Source: Eudorina sp. 2006-703-Eu-15 (Eukaryota; Chlorophyta; Chlorophyceae; Chlamydomonadales; Volvocaceae). From it: 64,000 nucleotides of DNA. The stretch covers positions 1-64,000 of the forward strand of contig BDSI01000063.1 in NCBI GenBank assembly GCA_003117195.1. Reading direction: 5' to 3'. Positions 1-12,000 of the stretch are shown here, piece by piece (position 1 is the stretch's first letter; each line of letters begins with the position of its first letter). The position numbers and the translations under genes were made by a program. The notes below the pieces were generated by a model. The model had not been told where the DNA came from, did no database searches, and was given only the letters and a program-made list of their open reading frames with translations.

Positions 1-3000
1 GCCGCCGCCGGCGCCGCCGCTGGTCCCGGCAGTTTGGGCGCTCCGATGGCGGACGCGGACACGCTGTTGGCAGCCCGTGCTCTGTTGGCCGCCTCCCAGG
101 CCTCCCAGATCTCTTCCTCACTGGGGACGTGAGGGCGCGCGCGCCGCCGCACCGTCCGGGGCAGCGGCGGCGGCGTCGGCTGCGCGCGGCCGTCCTCCGC
201 GGGGCCGTCCCTCTCGGCGCCTTCAGCTGGGGCCGCCATCAGGGGCTTGGGCGGAGGGGCGGAGCGGCCGAGGCGCTTGCGGGCCGTTGATCTCGCGATG
301 CGGTCCCGGGCCAGGGTGTACACCTGGGGGAGGAGGAGGGGCAGAGGAGGGGCGGGGCGGGGCGGGGGGGGCGGATGGAGGAGGCGTGAATGAGGAACGC
401 GGGCAGTGGCGGCGGGGGTGAGCGGGCCCGCAGGGAAAGGAGGGACCTGCGCTGTCTGCCGGACTCCGCCTTCCGGGGGCTCAGGAGAGGAGGAGGGCTC
501 AGCCGAGGTCGGTGTCACGGGGGGTTGTCTCCAGCGGCACTCGGGATGCCTCAGAGCAGTAGCGGCGCAGCGCAGCGCAGCGGCAGCGGCAGCGGCAGCG
601 GCAGCGGCAGCGGCAGCGGCAGCGGCAGCAGCGGCAGTACCCGGAACAGACTGGCAGCCTGCAGCAGGCCCTCCGCCTCTCCCCGCCCGCCCGGGGCTGT
701 GTGGCCCACCCTTCCCACCAGCCGACCTGCATCAGCGCCTCCGCCCGGGCCCGGGTGAGCTTGTCGTGGAGGGCCTCCACCGCGGTGTGCATGGCCTGGA
801 GCTTGCGGGTCAGGGTCCTGGGGCCGCGGGAGGGGGTGCAGGTACGGCCGTGGCGGAGGGGGAACGAAAGAAAGGAAGGAGCAAGGAAAGAAAGGGCGGG
901 CGGATGTCAGTAGCAGTGGCGGCGAGTGCATGGTGGGGGGGGTAGGGGCCAAACCATCTCATGCGACCCCGACACTCGGACGTGCCAAGGCCGCGTCCGT
1001 GGTCCCCTAAACCCACGGGACCGGCGTCCCTCTTCACCTTGCCTGCTCCCTGGCCACACTCCCACCCTACTATCACCAACCACCACCCAACCTCTTTCTC
1101 TTTCCGCCACCGTTGAGCTCCCCCCCCCGGGCCCCCCGGCCCCCTCACTCACTTGACCTCCGTGTCCGCCTCCCACGTGCCCCGCTCCTCCACCTCCAGC
1201 TGCCCCCGCAGCGCCTCCAGCTGCTCGATGGCGCTGTTGACGGTGGCCACCCCACATCCAGACGGCTGCGGGCGGCCGCCACCACCCCTCGTCCAGGCCC
1301 CAGGCTGAGCGCGGGAGCGGGGGCGGGCAGCGCGGAGCGGGAGCGGGTGGGAGAGGAGTGGGAGGGCATAGGAAATTGGTCGAATTGTTGAAAATGGGGT
1401 GGGAGAGGGGTGGGAGGGTATAGGAAATTGGTTCGACATATTTATACTGGGTTGGGAAGGGGGTGGGAGAGGAACGCCAGCCAGGGAGGGGCGTCTCGGG
1501 TGTACCCCCCGGATGCGGCCCCCCGAGCTCTCAGACATCAACATCAACAGGGCGTAGTACGGTACTCCAGGGGAAGGGAAGGGCCCGGGAGGAAGGGCGG
1601 GATCACAGGGCCTGCTCCTCCCACCCAGTACCCACCAACTGCATCCCTGCCCTCTTACCCGCTCGCCGGACCCCGCAGCAGCATCCCCACCCCTGGCCCG
1701 GATCCCTTGCTCTGGCCGTGGGCGCGCTTCACCCTCGCCTGCCAAGTCCCTGTACCCGTCTGTCTTCCGCCCCCCAGGGCTTCCCCCTCCGTGGCAGTTT
1801 CTTCTGACACGCCACCTCCCCCTCCGGTGGCGCTCCTCCCTCCTCCCGCCCTCACCGCGCCGCGATGTTGAGCGCATTGCTGCGGCCGGGGATGCCCCAC
1901 AGCAGGCTTGTAGGTGGGCGCCAGCGCCTCCTCGTCGAACTCCACGGACGCGTTCTCGAACCGCGGTCGTCGAACTTGAGCCCCGTCATGACGCTGTGGT
2001 GGGTGGTCGCACCGTCAGGCGCCACAGCCCACACCGCCTGGGAGGCGGGGGGGGGGAAAGAGTCGGGGGCGGCGAGCGGGGGCAGATCGATTCAGGTCGG
2101 TTTCCCTGTCTTCATTGATTAAGGGGACAGATCCGGCGGGGAGACGACGGCGGGAGGGGCGTGGAGTCTGGCGGCGGCAACGAGTACCGAGTGATGGGAA
2201 TGGGAATCGCATTCTGGGGGGATGTCCTCGGCACGGGCCGCCACGGGAGTGGCGGGCCGGCCGGCGCCGTCCAGTGCTGCGTTGTCAAACGGTTGGTGGA
2301 CTCATTGACGCCAGCCAACCGAACCCCAACTGATCCAAGGCACCGATCCCAAGTCAATCGACCCAACCGACCCAAACGCAACATGATGCAGCCGATCCTC
2401 ACGTACCGTGACCGAATCCAAGGTTCCAACCGGGCTCCGCCCCATCCAACCACGTACCCCTGACCAGCTTCTTGAGCAGCGCCACCCCCAGCGCCGCCCC
2501 TCCAGCGGGTCGGTGCCGGTACCCAACTCGTCCAGCAGCAGCAGCGACTTGCCGTCCGCCTCGGCACGGAGGGCCTACGGCCAGGGAGGGGCGGGGTGGG
2601 GTGGGGTGGGGGGAGAGGGATGTAGGGCGCAGGGAGCGAAGGAAGGCGAGCGGGGGCCGACAGGGAGGGCTGCCTGTGCGGCCGCACAAGCGCACTGCCG
2701 TCCGTCCGGCGGAGGATGCGACCCCAGTTAATCAAACCCCAAGAAACGCGCTCCGCTGCGTCCTCCCCCTCGCGCACCTGTATCCTCCGCAGGTGGCCGC
2801 TGAAGGTGGACAGGTTGGCCGTCAGCGACTGCTCGTCCCCGATGTCGGCCAGTACGGCAGAGAAGGCGGGCAGCCGCGCGGGCGCCTCCGCGGGCAGCGG
2901 CAGCCCCGCCTTGGCCATGCAGGCTGCCAGCCCAGCGCCTTCATGGCGGCGGTCTTGCCGCCCGTGTTGGGCCCCCGTGATGACCACCACAGCGGTGTCG

Positions 3001-6000
3001 GGCCGCACCACCCAGTCGACGGGGCGGGGGGGCTGCAGGGCGGCTAGGGCGGCCTGAGGGGCAGGGTGGCGGCCAGGCGGCGGGCGGGCGGGCCAGGGAG
3101 GGAGGGAGGGAGGGTACAGGAAATTGGTAGACATAATTACACTGCGCTGGAGGGACTGAGCGAGGGGGGTGAGCCTGCGAATGGGGGGTGACGGGGGCGT
3201 GGCGGATGGGGCGAATTTGTTTGGTTATTTGGTGGCGATGGGAATTGCCGGCTTAGCGGCTGATGGGGTTCATGATATGGATGACATGATAAGGCTTGGG
3301 TTGGGTTGGGCTGGGCTGGGCTGAGGTGGCCCTGTGGTAATGGGGTGCGGATCCGAGGGCCGGACAACGCGGCTCGCGCACCGCCGCGCCACCGCCACCG
3401 CACCGCCACCGCGGGGGATGAGCGGACTGTTCGTGAGTGTGGGGTGGGGGGCCGCCGGGGCGGGGCAGGGGTCGGGGCAGGGTTGGGGAATGCGGGGAGG
3501 GGAGGAGATGGATTTGCGCATCAGCGGGCACAGGAGAGCCGCCCACCTGCGGGGTGTTGGCGACCTCGCTGCCGCTGCCTCGCCGTCGCTGTCGGAACCG
3601 GAGCTGTAACCGGATCCAGATCCGGATCTCCGCAGCAGCACCTCCTTCCGCGTGCCCAGCAGACGGCGCTTGGAGGCACCGCCGCCTCCGCCCCCGCCGC
3701 CGCGCCGCGCCAGCGGTAGAGCCCGATATGGACGGCGCGGACGCGGCGCCGGAGGGCGGGGCCGGGCTCATGCGTACGACACGCTCCAGGGACTCCTTCT
3801 GGGTAAGGTATTCGCCGTACAGCAGTGGATGGCGCAGCCCACGCAGTCGTACGGCGTACCGTTCATCTGGGTCTCGCATCAGGCTGCCCTCGCCGTAGTC
3901 CTCGCCTTCGCCTTCGCCGCCCTGAAGGCCCGGCGAGGGGTTCGTACATTTGCGGCTCACCCGCCGTACATCGTACAGAGAAAGCACACATTCCTATCCA
4001 GCAGCTGGGCAGCGCAGCACAGCTGCCTCCTCAAGTCAAACATCAACGACACTGGAATAGCCCTGCTGGTCTCACGCAGCGAGCTGGGGGCGAGGCATCC
4101 CTTCCGCCCGTCTCGTTGATTTGGTTGCGGGACGACGAGTCAGAAGGGCCAGAAGGGCCTAGCTACCGTAGCCACTGCGGCGGCCACACACTACAGTGCC
4201 CCGAGAGTGCAGTGCATCTCCGACGGTACGGCAACATGGCTCGTGTGACTCCGCTCGTTGTGATGGTACGGCAGCACTTGCTCGAAGCGGCGTGGCGTGC
4301 TTTGCGTTCCCGGCATCACAGTCTCATGATCACGAACACACACAAACACACGCGCGCGCAAGTCTCGTGCCACCCCGAGCCCCGACCCAAATCCCATCCG
4401 ACAGGGTGTTAGCACTCCCCCCTCCCTCCCATTGGCGGCTCCCCTCCCCCTCCCCTCCCCCTCCCCTGGGCCCCCTCCCCCTCCCCCTCCCCCTCCCCTC
4501 CCCCTCCCCCTCCCCCTCCCCCTCCCCTCCCCCTCCCCTCCCCCTCCCCCTCCCCCTCCCCTGGGCCCCCTCCCTGGCCCCCTCCCCTGGGCCCCCTCCC
4601 CCTCCCCTCCCCTGGGCCCCTCCCCCTCCCCCTCACCTGGGCCCCCTCCTGGGCTCGCCGCCGCATGGCCGCCCGCCGCGAGCGTGAAACACAGTGTCCC
4701 ACGGCACGATCTCCGGCAGCACCCCCCGGATCCACATGCCGTACCGAGCCCGCGCCGACAGCACGTCCAGCCAGGCCACCACCTGCTCCACGACACCACC
4801 AGCCGTCCGCAGCAGCAGCAGCAGCAGCAGAAGCAGCAAGCGGTCAGCCATCGATCGGTCAATTTACCACAGACGGTAGGGTTTTGGTTTTGGTTGGTCA
4901 GAGTTGACGTCACCATACCAGATGATGCCAAATCCTTACCTGGGTCTTATGGAGGCCGTACACAACCACCTGAACCAACCAACCTTGCCAGGCAGGGGAG
5001 GGGCACCCAGTGCACCGCCCCTGGACCCGATGTGACCCTCCCCGTTTCTTTCTTTTCTCAATCAAACCCCCTTAGAGCCACCGGTCAGCTCGGCTTGGCG
5101 GGTTTGGCGGTCTGCGGCTGCCCGCGCAGCGCTCTGCGCGGCTGGCTACGGCATCGTCGGTGCAGCCTTGCACCGCCACAAGGCTTATCGTCCGGTACGG
5201 GCGGTACGGCGTCACACGGCCGCTGCAGCACCCGGGTCACGAACCACCTCACCCCGGGGCCCGCTGCCGGACCCCCGACCTGCAGGGCTTCCCTCCCCCC
5301 CAAACACTCTCTGGCAGCAGCGCAGTACGGATACCAACTTGTCCGCCAACTTCCTCTACTGCCCGCCCCCACCCGCCCCCACACAGCCCCACACGGCCCT
5401 CACCCACCCTGAACGCGTTTTCCAGCTCGTCCAGTGCCCCATGACCAGCCCCGTGAGCTCCCACAGCACCGCCTCCTCCGCCGCCTGCGCCTCCGCCCTG
5501 GCGGCCCCCAGTTCGTTGTTGAGCCCCACCGCTGCGGGCGGCTCCACGTACTGCAGCGAGCCCCCCGGGGAGGAGCCCAGGAGCACCCCGTTGGGGATCT
5601 TGGTGCCTGGAGGGAGGGAGGGAGGGAGGGAGGGAGGGGGGCCCGTGTGGAGGGGTATGTTGGTGGGTGTGTTTAGATAAGAGACCCGCCCGACCCAAAC
5701 TAAGCACCAATATTCTTACCACGTGTGTATAAGAAAACTGAGTGGGTGTGTGGGTGTGGAGCGGTGTGTGTGGGGGGGCGTATAGGAATTTGGTAAACAT
5801 TTTCAAACCGCGCTGTGTGTGTGGGTGTGTGTGAGTGTGTGTGGTCGGGGCGTGCCTGTGCTCTAGAGGTAATGGTCAATGACGCCTAATGCCTCTCGCG
5901 CAGTCTCCCGTCCGGCCCCCGTCGCTTAAGTCCGAGACCCTCCGACCGTCTGTCAGTCTTAGCCGGCGGGGCATCCCCTCCGCCCCAACCTCCCCAGTTT

Positions 6001-7830
6001 TGCTGCACCCGCCCACCCACGTAACCCCCCCCCGCCGGTCCGCCTCACCCGCCGGCACCGCCACACACATGCGGCCGCCCCGGTCCGACACCTCCCCGCC
6101 GTAGCCCTTGAGCAGCGAGGCCAGGCGGGCCTGGATGGCCTTGACGCGGGCACGGAGCCCTCGGAGCTGCTCCGACGCGGAGTCCTGCGAGGGGGGGTGA
6201 GGAGGTGAGGAGGTGAGGGTCCGGGTGGGAATAGGGGCGCCGCGTGGTGTGTGTGTGTGTGTGTGTGGTGGGGTTGTTGGTTGAGGTGCAGGCCCCCTCG
6301 GATCGGACTACCGCGGCGGGCCGGAGGTCTGGTGGGTCGCCGCAACTGCCGTGGCCCACTGCGTCCCCCGCCACTCAACTGCTGGAGCCCGGGCCCCTGT
6401 CCGCACCCGGAAGGGGTCGCTGCCTGCACTGACCACCCACGCGCCGAACCTGCCTCGCTGCTGTTCCCTCCCACGCCCACTCCGCAATCCTTCCGCAGTC
6501 CCCCCGAGGAATAGGAAGGCCAGCGGGTGTCCGAATGACCCCTGCCCCCTGCCTGCCCCCCTACCTGCCCTCCTACCCGCGCCCCCTACCCCCCCCCTTA
6601 CCTGCCCCCCCTTTACCTGGCCCCCCCTTACCCGCCCCCCTTACCCGCCCCCCTTACCTGCACGTTGGCGTCCTCGTCGATGGCGGTCGCCACGGACCGC
6701 ACCAGGAACGGCTGCTGCCGCAGCTGCCCACCGCCGCCAGCAGCACCCGCACCGGACTGTCGGCCGCAGCGCGTCGTTCTCGCGGGCAGCTGCCACCACC
6801 TGCTTCCGCAGCCGGTCACCACCTGGGGGGATCGTGGGGCGGGAGGGGAGGACATGGGAGGGGAGGAGATGGGAGGGGAGGAGATGGGAGGGGAGGAGAT
6901 GGGAGGGGAGGAGATGGGAGGGCGGACGAGGTAAGAAACACGGTTCGGGTTGATGACGTGGCGGACAAGAAGGCATGGCCGGCTAGCATAAACTGCGATG
7001 TGGGTTTTCGCTGCCTGACTCGCCCGGAGGTAGGGCCCAGCCGTGAGGGTAAGGATCCTGCCCCGTACTCTTCCTGCCCCTTCCCCCCTTCCCATGGTCC
7101 CGCGCCGTACCGTTGACCAACGTGACCACCGCCCTCAGCTGCTGGCACTCAGCATGCCGCCCTTGGCCGCCCGGGACAGCCCCGACTCCGCCTCGCTGGT
7201 CTGGATGCCGCCGTAGTCCAGGGAGGTGGCCCAGTCGTACTCGAGTACGGTGATCGCGCTGCAGCAGACGGAGGGGCGGCAGTCAACGCATGCGGTTGTC
7301 TGAGCATCATTGGGGCACGCACTCCAGCGATGCGATGCCGTTGACCGTTTCAAGGCACGGAGACGGGGATGGGGAGAAGCAGCTCACCGGGTCTGCTCAA
7401 GCAGGCGCAGAGTCTCGCGGGGGTCCTCCGGCACCAACAGCGAGCGGCATGCGCGCTTGCCCGCGTGGGTGCTGGCGAAGCGGGCCACCTGTTCGCACAG
7501 TTTCGGCCACTCAAGCATGTCCAGCGTGGCCTGAAAGGCGGGCCCGACCACATCGTAGTCTGCAGCATCCCAGCCGAGCTTGTCGCTCGTGTCATTTCGC
7601 TTCGTGGCTGTCAGCACTGGAAGGCATCGTCGTGTGTGAACATATTCCCTATTTGTAGCCGGCAAAAAATCATACACATGCTGCAGATGAAATGGTAGGA
7701 GAGAAAGAGACGTTGGTCCATGTTTACCATTTCCAGCCGGCCTTCGCGGCCGGCTGGCAGCTGGCCACCGCTGGCGCAGGTGACACTGCATTGCCAGCCA
7801 CTTAATCTCACCCAAAATCATACCAAACAT
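1..7830 (-). CDS. mutS2: MutS2-type ATPase gene, partial (3' end outside window), frame-disrupted
   Basis: MutS2-family ATPases act on branched DNA and in anti-recombination; plant and algal members are usually organellar. Read on the minus strand, exons lie at about 7559-7388, 7258-7111, 6822-6658, 6184-6049, 5606-5408, 4782-4637, 3866-3547, 3053-2778, 2574-2458, 2037-1856, 1265-1153, 817-727 and 323 to beyond base 1. The N-terminal MutS2 signature (LEWPKLCEQVARFASTHAGK) is at 7525-7466. The Walker A region (VVVITG then PNTGGKT) is near 2990-2950, Walker B (LLLLDELGTGTDPLEG) near 2550-2500, and the post-ATPase stretch (GATTHHSVMTGLKFDD, then LLWGIPGRSNALNIAAR) at 2010-1856. Coiled-coil exons follow. 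Ten single-base indels interrupt conserved exons. The start is uncertain: the open frame reaches an ATG at 7830, but an acceptor-like site near 7683 suggests an upstream exon. The Smr domain, if present, is beyond the left edge. Confidence 0.85.
580..638. repeat. (GGCAGC)n hexamer repeat
   Basis: About nine copies of a GGCAGC unit on the plus strand. It lies in the predicted MutS2 intron between the exons at 817-727 and 323-1. It makes open frames on both strands that I do not regard as genes. Confidence 0.9.
1368..1447 (-). repeat. Intron element family A, two adjacent partial copies
   Basis: Two copies of a dispersed motif (plus-strand reading TAGGAAATTGGT near 1370 and again near 1422) about 50 bp apart in one MutS2 intron (1266-1855). 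The second continues into a CGACATATTTATACTGGG-like tail, matching copies in other introns of the window. On the minus strand, the sense strand of the gene, the motif reads ACCAATTTCCTATA followed by pyrimidines. Confidence 0.75.
2458..3053 (-). other. mutS2: MutS2 ATPase core exons (Walker A and Walker B)
   Basis: The two exons at 3053-2778 and 2574-2458 encode the nucleotide-binding core. In the first, the frame shifts by one base just before the P-loop (extra C in the run at 2972-2976, plus strand) and returns after a missing base near 2930. Read with those corrected, the text is a canonical MutS P-loop, TGPNTGGKT. In the second, the Walker B sequence is followed by one missing C in the run at 2497-2500, after which AALGVALLKKLV appears in another frame. 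All residues expected for catalysis are present; only the frame is broken. Confidence 0.8.
3114..3155 (-). repeat. Intron element family A copy
   Basis: Plus-strand text AGGAAATTGGTAGACATAAT then ACACTGCGCTGG, preceded by a GGGA/GGGAGG run. This matches the family A consensus as reverse complement (sense orientation for the MutS2 gene) and sits in the intron between the exons at 3866-3547 and 3053-2778. Confidence 0.8.
4438..4650. repeat. Pyrimidine-rich (CCCCTC)n tract
   Basis: About 210 bases of almost pure C/T on the plus strand built from CCCCTC and CCCCTCCCCT units with occasional CTGGGCCCC interruptions. It lies in a MutS2 intron and abuts the donor of the exon ending at 4637. Long purine/pyrimidine mirror tracts of this type can form triplex DNA. 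Confidence 0.85.
5310..5362 (+). repeat. Intron element family A, degenerate copy
   Basis: Contains CTCTGGCAGCAGCGCAGT followed about 15 bases later by a decayed CCAACTTCCT. Same order as better copies but with several substitutions, antisense to the MutS2 gene. Confidence 0.6.
5780..5816 (-). repeat. Intron element family A copy
   Basis: Plus-strand text TATAGGAATTTGGTAAACAT then TTTCAAACCGCGCTG, flanked by GT-rich repeats. It is in the MutS2 intron between the exons at 6184-6049 and 5606-5408, in sense orientation. Confidence 0.7.
6838..6925. repeat. 15-bp tandem repeat, GGGAGGGGAGGAGAT unit
   Basis: Five to six near-identical copies of a purine-rich 15-mer in the MutS2 intron just upstream (gene sense) of the exon starting at 6822. 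On the sense strand it reads as a pyrimidine tract leading into the acceptor. Confidence 0.85.
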
Positions 7831-8448
7831 AACTTGGCTTTTGACCGAGAAAGCTGTTGGTTGTTCGTTGGCTCCGAAGCCACCCGTCGAGTGGCGCTCG
7901 CTTCAGTTTCGCAAAAGCATGGCCGAAGGCATGCCCGAGACACTAGTTCACCAGATACTCCATTCGCCTTCCAGTTTCATCATCACCCAAGGCATATTAC
8001 TGTTGCCTGGGACGCTTTGCGCGCATGTGTCCGGTAGGGACCGGTGCGCACCACACCGCATCTCCAACAATCTTCGCTGGCAATCGTCTCCCCGACAAGC
8101 TTCCCCGTCGTTCAAGAAACGAAGAAACGAAGCCTGCACTTCATTCTGGGCATTGGACCAACATGTCCATCGTCCGCCGTCGGCCCTTCTCACCACCCAC
8201 CCTTGACACTCCGGTATCCCCCACACTGACCCCCCGCGCACACGTACCGGTGGTCCTTTGGGAGTATAAACTCCGATGCAGCTCTCATTTGCTCATTCAT
8301 TTCTTCATCCATTCACCCTGCCTTCTGCCCATCCAGCCCTGCCCTCGCAGGGCGCACTCTCGCCATAGCTCCGCAACCCAGATCAGATGCGATCCTTCGT
8401 GCGAGATCAGCTGAGATCAGATCTGGCTCACGGGGGTCCTCACCCCAT

Positions 8449-8493
8449 CCCGGGTTCGTGTCTGGGTTTCATTTTTCTTTCCTATTGAACCCC
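8449..8493 (+). repeat. Dispersed element family B copy
   Basis: CCCGGGTTCGT, then CTGGGTTTCATTTTTCTTTC, then TTGAACCCC. It has the family B order: a CCCGGGTTCG head, a T-rich centre opened by GGGTTT, and a closing AACCCC. Confidence 0.6.
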
Positions 8494-8898
8494 ATTCCGC
8501 CAGATCTGTGTGCGCTTCTTCGGCAGCTCCCTACAGGGTGCAACGCCAGTACGTGCCGGACTGGACCATGGGCTGCTGCGCAATCTCTTTCACCCTCTCC
8601 CTGCTCAGCCCTCTGTTCCCCCTAGTTCCCTCTCCCTCTCAGTACGGCTGTAACCGCCCTCACAGGTACAACAAGCACACACAGTTCACACCACTCACCA
8701 GCTTTCAATTCGCCGCCCCACGGCCGTTCCCCTGCCCGCTCCCAGCCCACCCACCTGACCTCCACCCCACCCAGTCCTTCCCTCTCCCCCCGCCTTCCCA
8801 GCCCGAACCTCAACAGACAATGCAACGCCCCACAGCTTCCCTGCCCCGCCCCACAGTTATATACCTCTGCTCCAGGCCTGCATCCCTGGACACACCAC

Positions 8899-8935
8899 CC
8901 AGTCAGGGTTTAATTCTTTGTTCAATTCAACCACC
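8899..8935 (+). repeat. Dispersed element family B copy
   Basis: CCAGTCAGGGTTTAATTC then TTTGTTCAATTCAACC, followed by a (CCA)n run. The GGGTTTAATTC...CAATT..AACC core matches the copies at 33098 and 43672. Confidence 0.6.
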
Positions 8936-9046
8936 CAGCCACCACATATTGCACCACCACCACCACCACCACCACCACCACCACCGCACCGGCCACCCCA
9001 GCCGGCTCCGTTCCTCATCCCGACCCCAGCCGCCACCCCAGCCGGC

Positions 9047-12000
9047 TCAGCCCCGCCGCTCCGCCCTGACCACCACCCGCCCGGTAGCCCCTCCAGCCAG
9101 GCCATGTACGCCGCCCAGTGGCCGCCCGACCCAAGGGCCGGCCCGGCGCTGGGCCCGACCCAGATCCGGATCCGAGTCCGGATCCAGACCTCGCACGCCT
9201 AGCCCGGGCCCTGCTGCTGCTGCGGCGGCGGCGGTGGCCGCTGCGGCGGCGCCGCCCCGTCGCAGTGTGTCCGCGTTGCCCACCAGCAGCAGCGCCCTCC
9301 TGGGTCGGGTGATGGCGACGTTGAGGCGGCGCCAGTCCTCCAGGAAGCCCAGGGCGGCGGAGGGGTTGGCGCGGACGGTGCTGAACACCATCACCTGCCG
9401 GGTGTGGGGGTGAGGGTGAGGGTGCGGGTTGGGGTGTGAGTTGGGGTTAAAAAAAAGAAAAACCAAACCCAGAAACGAACCCGGTCACACCCAGAAGGTG
9501 GGGTGTGATGTGGGGCGGGGTGGGGTGGAAGCGGGGTGTATCGTACACCGCGCCGCCGCCGCGGCAGCAGCTGTGGTCCTGGCGGTGGAGGTGCCGGAAC
9601 ACTGATAACGGCCATGCGCCTCCCCCCACCACCACATGGGGAAGCAAGGAAGCGTATCCCCACGTTCACATCCCCCCCAAGCTGTGCCGATGTCTTCCCT
9701 CTTGGGGCAGCAGTAGCCCTTCACAGGCGGTGATGGTGGCGGTGGTGGTGGTGATGACGGTGGCATGGCAACGGCAGTTCGTTGTGGCTGTGGCTGTGGC
9801 TGTGGCTGTGGCTGTGGCTGTGGCTGTGGCTGTGGCTGTGGCTGTGGCTGTGGCTGTGGCTGTGGCTGTGGCTGTGGCTGTGGCTGTGGCTGTGGCTGTG
9901 GCCGGGCGGGGCCGAGCCGATAGGGCCACGCCCGCAGCCGGTCAGTAGGTCTGGTGGTGTGGTGGAGCACGGGCGCCAGAGGACCCGGCCCCCACAGCCC
10001 GCACCAGCGGGAGGGGAGCAGGGGGGGTGAGGTGGGGTACCGGTAGGGGCACACCGGTAGAGAGAGCTCGCGAGCCTCCTTCCACGCCCCCGGCGGCGAC
10101 AGTCATCCTCCCTCCCCTCCCCTCCCCTCCCTCCCCTCCCTCCCCTCCCCTCCCCTCCCCTCCCCTCCCCTCCCCTCCCCTCCCCTCCCCTCCCTCCCCT
10201 CCCTCCCCTCCCCTCCCCTCCCCTCCCCTCCCCTCCCTCCCCTCCCCCCCCCCTCCCCCCTCCGGCGCGCGGCCTCCGGGCCGGCCCGGCCGTGTCGGCC
10301 CCCCCCTCCTGTAACCGTTACGACATCTTCGCCTCCCCGCCCCTCTCTCCCCCCCCCCCCCCGCGCCACCTCACCCCGCACCTCACGTACCCATCGCAGC
10401 CCGCCCGACCGCCCTAGGCGCGCCACCACGCGGCACCCCACATGCAGGGGCTGCCCCGCTACGACCGGGCACGGTGGGGAGCCATATCCCGAACGTGGCC
10501 CGCCACCCGGTCGTCCGTTCCCGTGTCCCTGCCCCATGCTTACTCCCCCTGTCGTACATGCCGTACATATCGTACCGCCTCCCGTCCCCGTCCCATATCC
10601 CGCTTCCCCTCGTCCGCCCTGTCCTCTTTCGCGCCGCGCTGCCGCCCCGCCATTCTCGCATACTGCCTTCTTTCTGATGTTTGCTTTTGTCATTCTTCGC
10701 AATCGTTGCCACCCTCGCTCACTCCGTTCCTCGGCTTCCCTCCCTGCATCGCCATGGCCCTGGACATCGCTCGCGGCGCGGCTACTCCGTCTGCCACCAC
10801 AGGTCGGTAACGTATCTGTCCTTTCCGGGTTGGGTTGGGTTCGCAGTTTGCTTGTTGTGGCACTGCGGCAGCGCGGCCGCGCCGCCCCGCGCCCGCGCGC
10901 AGTCTCTATCTTTTCGTTTGCTCTGCAGGTACCGCACCCCGTAAGTATACTGCATTATGCTGGGTGTGCCCGGGTTCGTTCTACGGGTTTATTTATTTTT
11001 TTCAATTTAACCCTCCCCTCCCCTCCCCTCCCCTCCCCTCCCCTCCCCTCCCCTCCCCTCCCTCCCCTCCCCCCCCCCCCCCCCCCCCCCCCCTCCCCTC
11101 CCCTCCCTCCCCTCCCCTCCCCTCCCTCCCCTCCCCCCCTCCCCTCCCCTCCCCTCCCTCCCCTCCCCTCCCTCCCCTCCCCTCCCCTCCCCTCCCTCCC
11201 CTCCCCTCCCCTCCCCTCCCCTCCCCTCCCCTCCCCTCCCCTCCCTCCCCTCCCTCCCCTCCCCTCCCTCCCCTCCCCTCCCCTCCCCTCCCTCCCCTCC
11301 CCTCCCCTCCCCTCCCCTCCCCTCCCCTCCCTCCCCTCCCCTCCCCTCCCCTCCCCTCCCTCCCCTCCCCTCCCCCTCCCGTCAACACAAACAGATCGCT
11401 GCCGCGCTCACCTCCTTCTCTCTGCCCTGGTACCCGTCCACACTGGACACCTCCAGGGTGGGGCCCCCCGGGGGCACCACTGAGATGAGCAGGTTGGACA
11501 GCAGCTGCACCTGGGGGGCAAGGGAGGGACGAAGGGGGGGCGGGGGGCCAGTTGATGGAAGGGGCCCAGGGGGCCCTAGGGGGGGGCAGTGGGGTCAGGA
11601 GTTCGTGGGGGGAAGGGTTATCGAGTAGTAGCCTCCTGCTGTTTGTCTCCCTTGGGTGACAGCAAGGAGGGGGATGGGCAGGTGCGGGACGGTAGACTGC
11701 AGATGCAGAGACTTGTTAGACATAAAGCACTGTCGGAGAGAGGGAGAGAGGGAGGGAGGGAGGGAAAGCTAACACCGGCCTCTCCTCCGCCGTCCTTGAT
11801 AGCCTGCGGGTCACTTCGGCTTCCTGAGACTTCCCAGGACAGGGGAACGGAGGTCCCTCCCCGTGGGGGGCAAAATGGAAACCGACGCAGGGGGAGAGGA
11901 GAGGTGCACTGTACGCGGGTGTGTGGTTTTGGGGAGTGACGGTCGAGGGCTGTGGCGGAGGCGCTGATGCCGCCGGGCGTGCCAGGGCGCCTGGGTGGCG

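Larger units (their letters stand above)
7831..9046. other. Intergenic spacer between the MutS2 and helicase genes
   Basis: About 1.2 kb between the helicase stop codon and the MutS2 open frame; both genes are on the minus strand. It should hold the helicase 3' UTR and the MutS2 promoter and 5' UTR, possibly with an unrecognised first MutS2 exon. Two family B repeat copies (8449-8493, 8899-8935) and a (CCA)n run (8950-8986) are visible. Open frames here are short or repeat-driven and none looks like a protein. Confidence 0.6.

Noticed and set aside
3547..3720. An eleventh frameshift in the MutS2 gene
   Set aside because: Another frame gives a nicer sequence (KRRLLGTRKEVLLRRSG), but the current frame stays open and in phase with the next exon, so the evidence is equivocal.
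10961..11488. Long Pro/Ser-rich open frame suggesting a cell-wall protein
   Set aside because: It is the (CCCCT)n tract in the last helicase intron, with no signal peptide or ordered domain.
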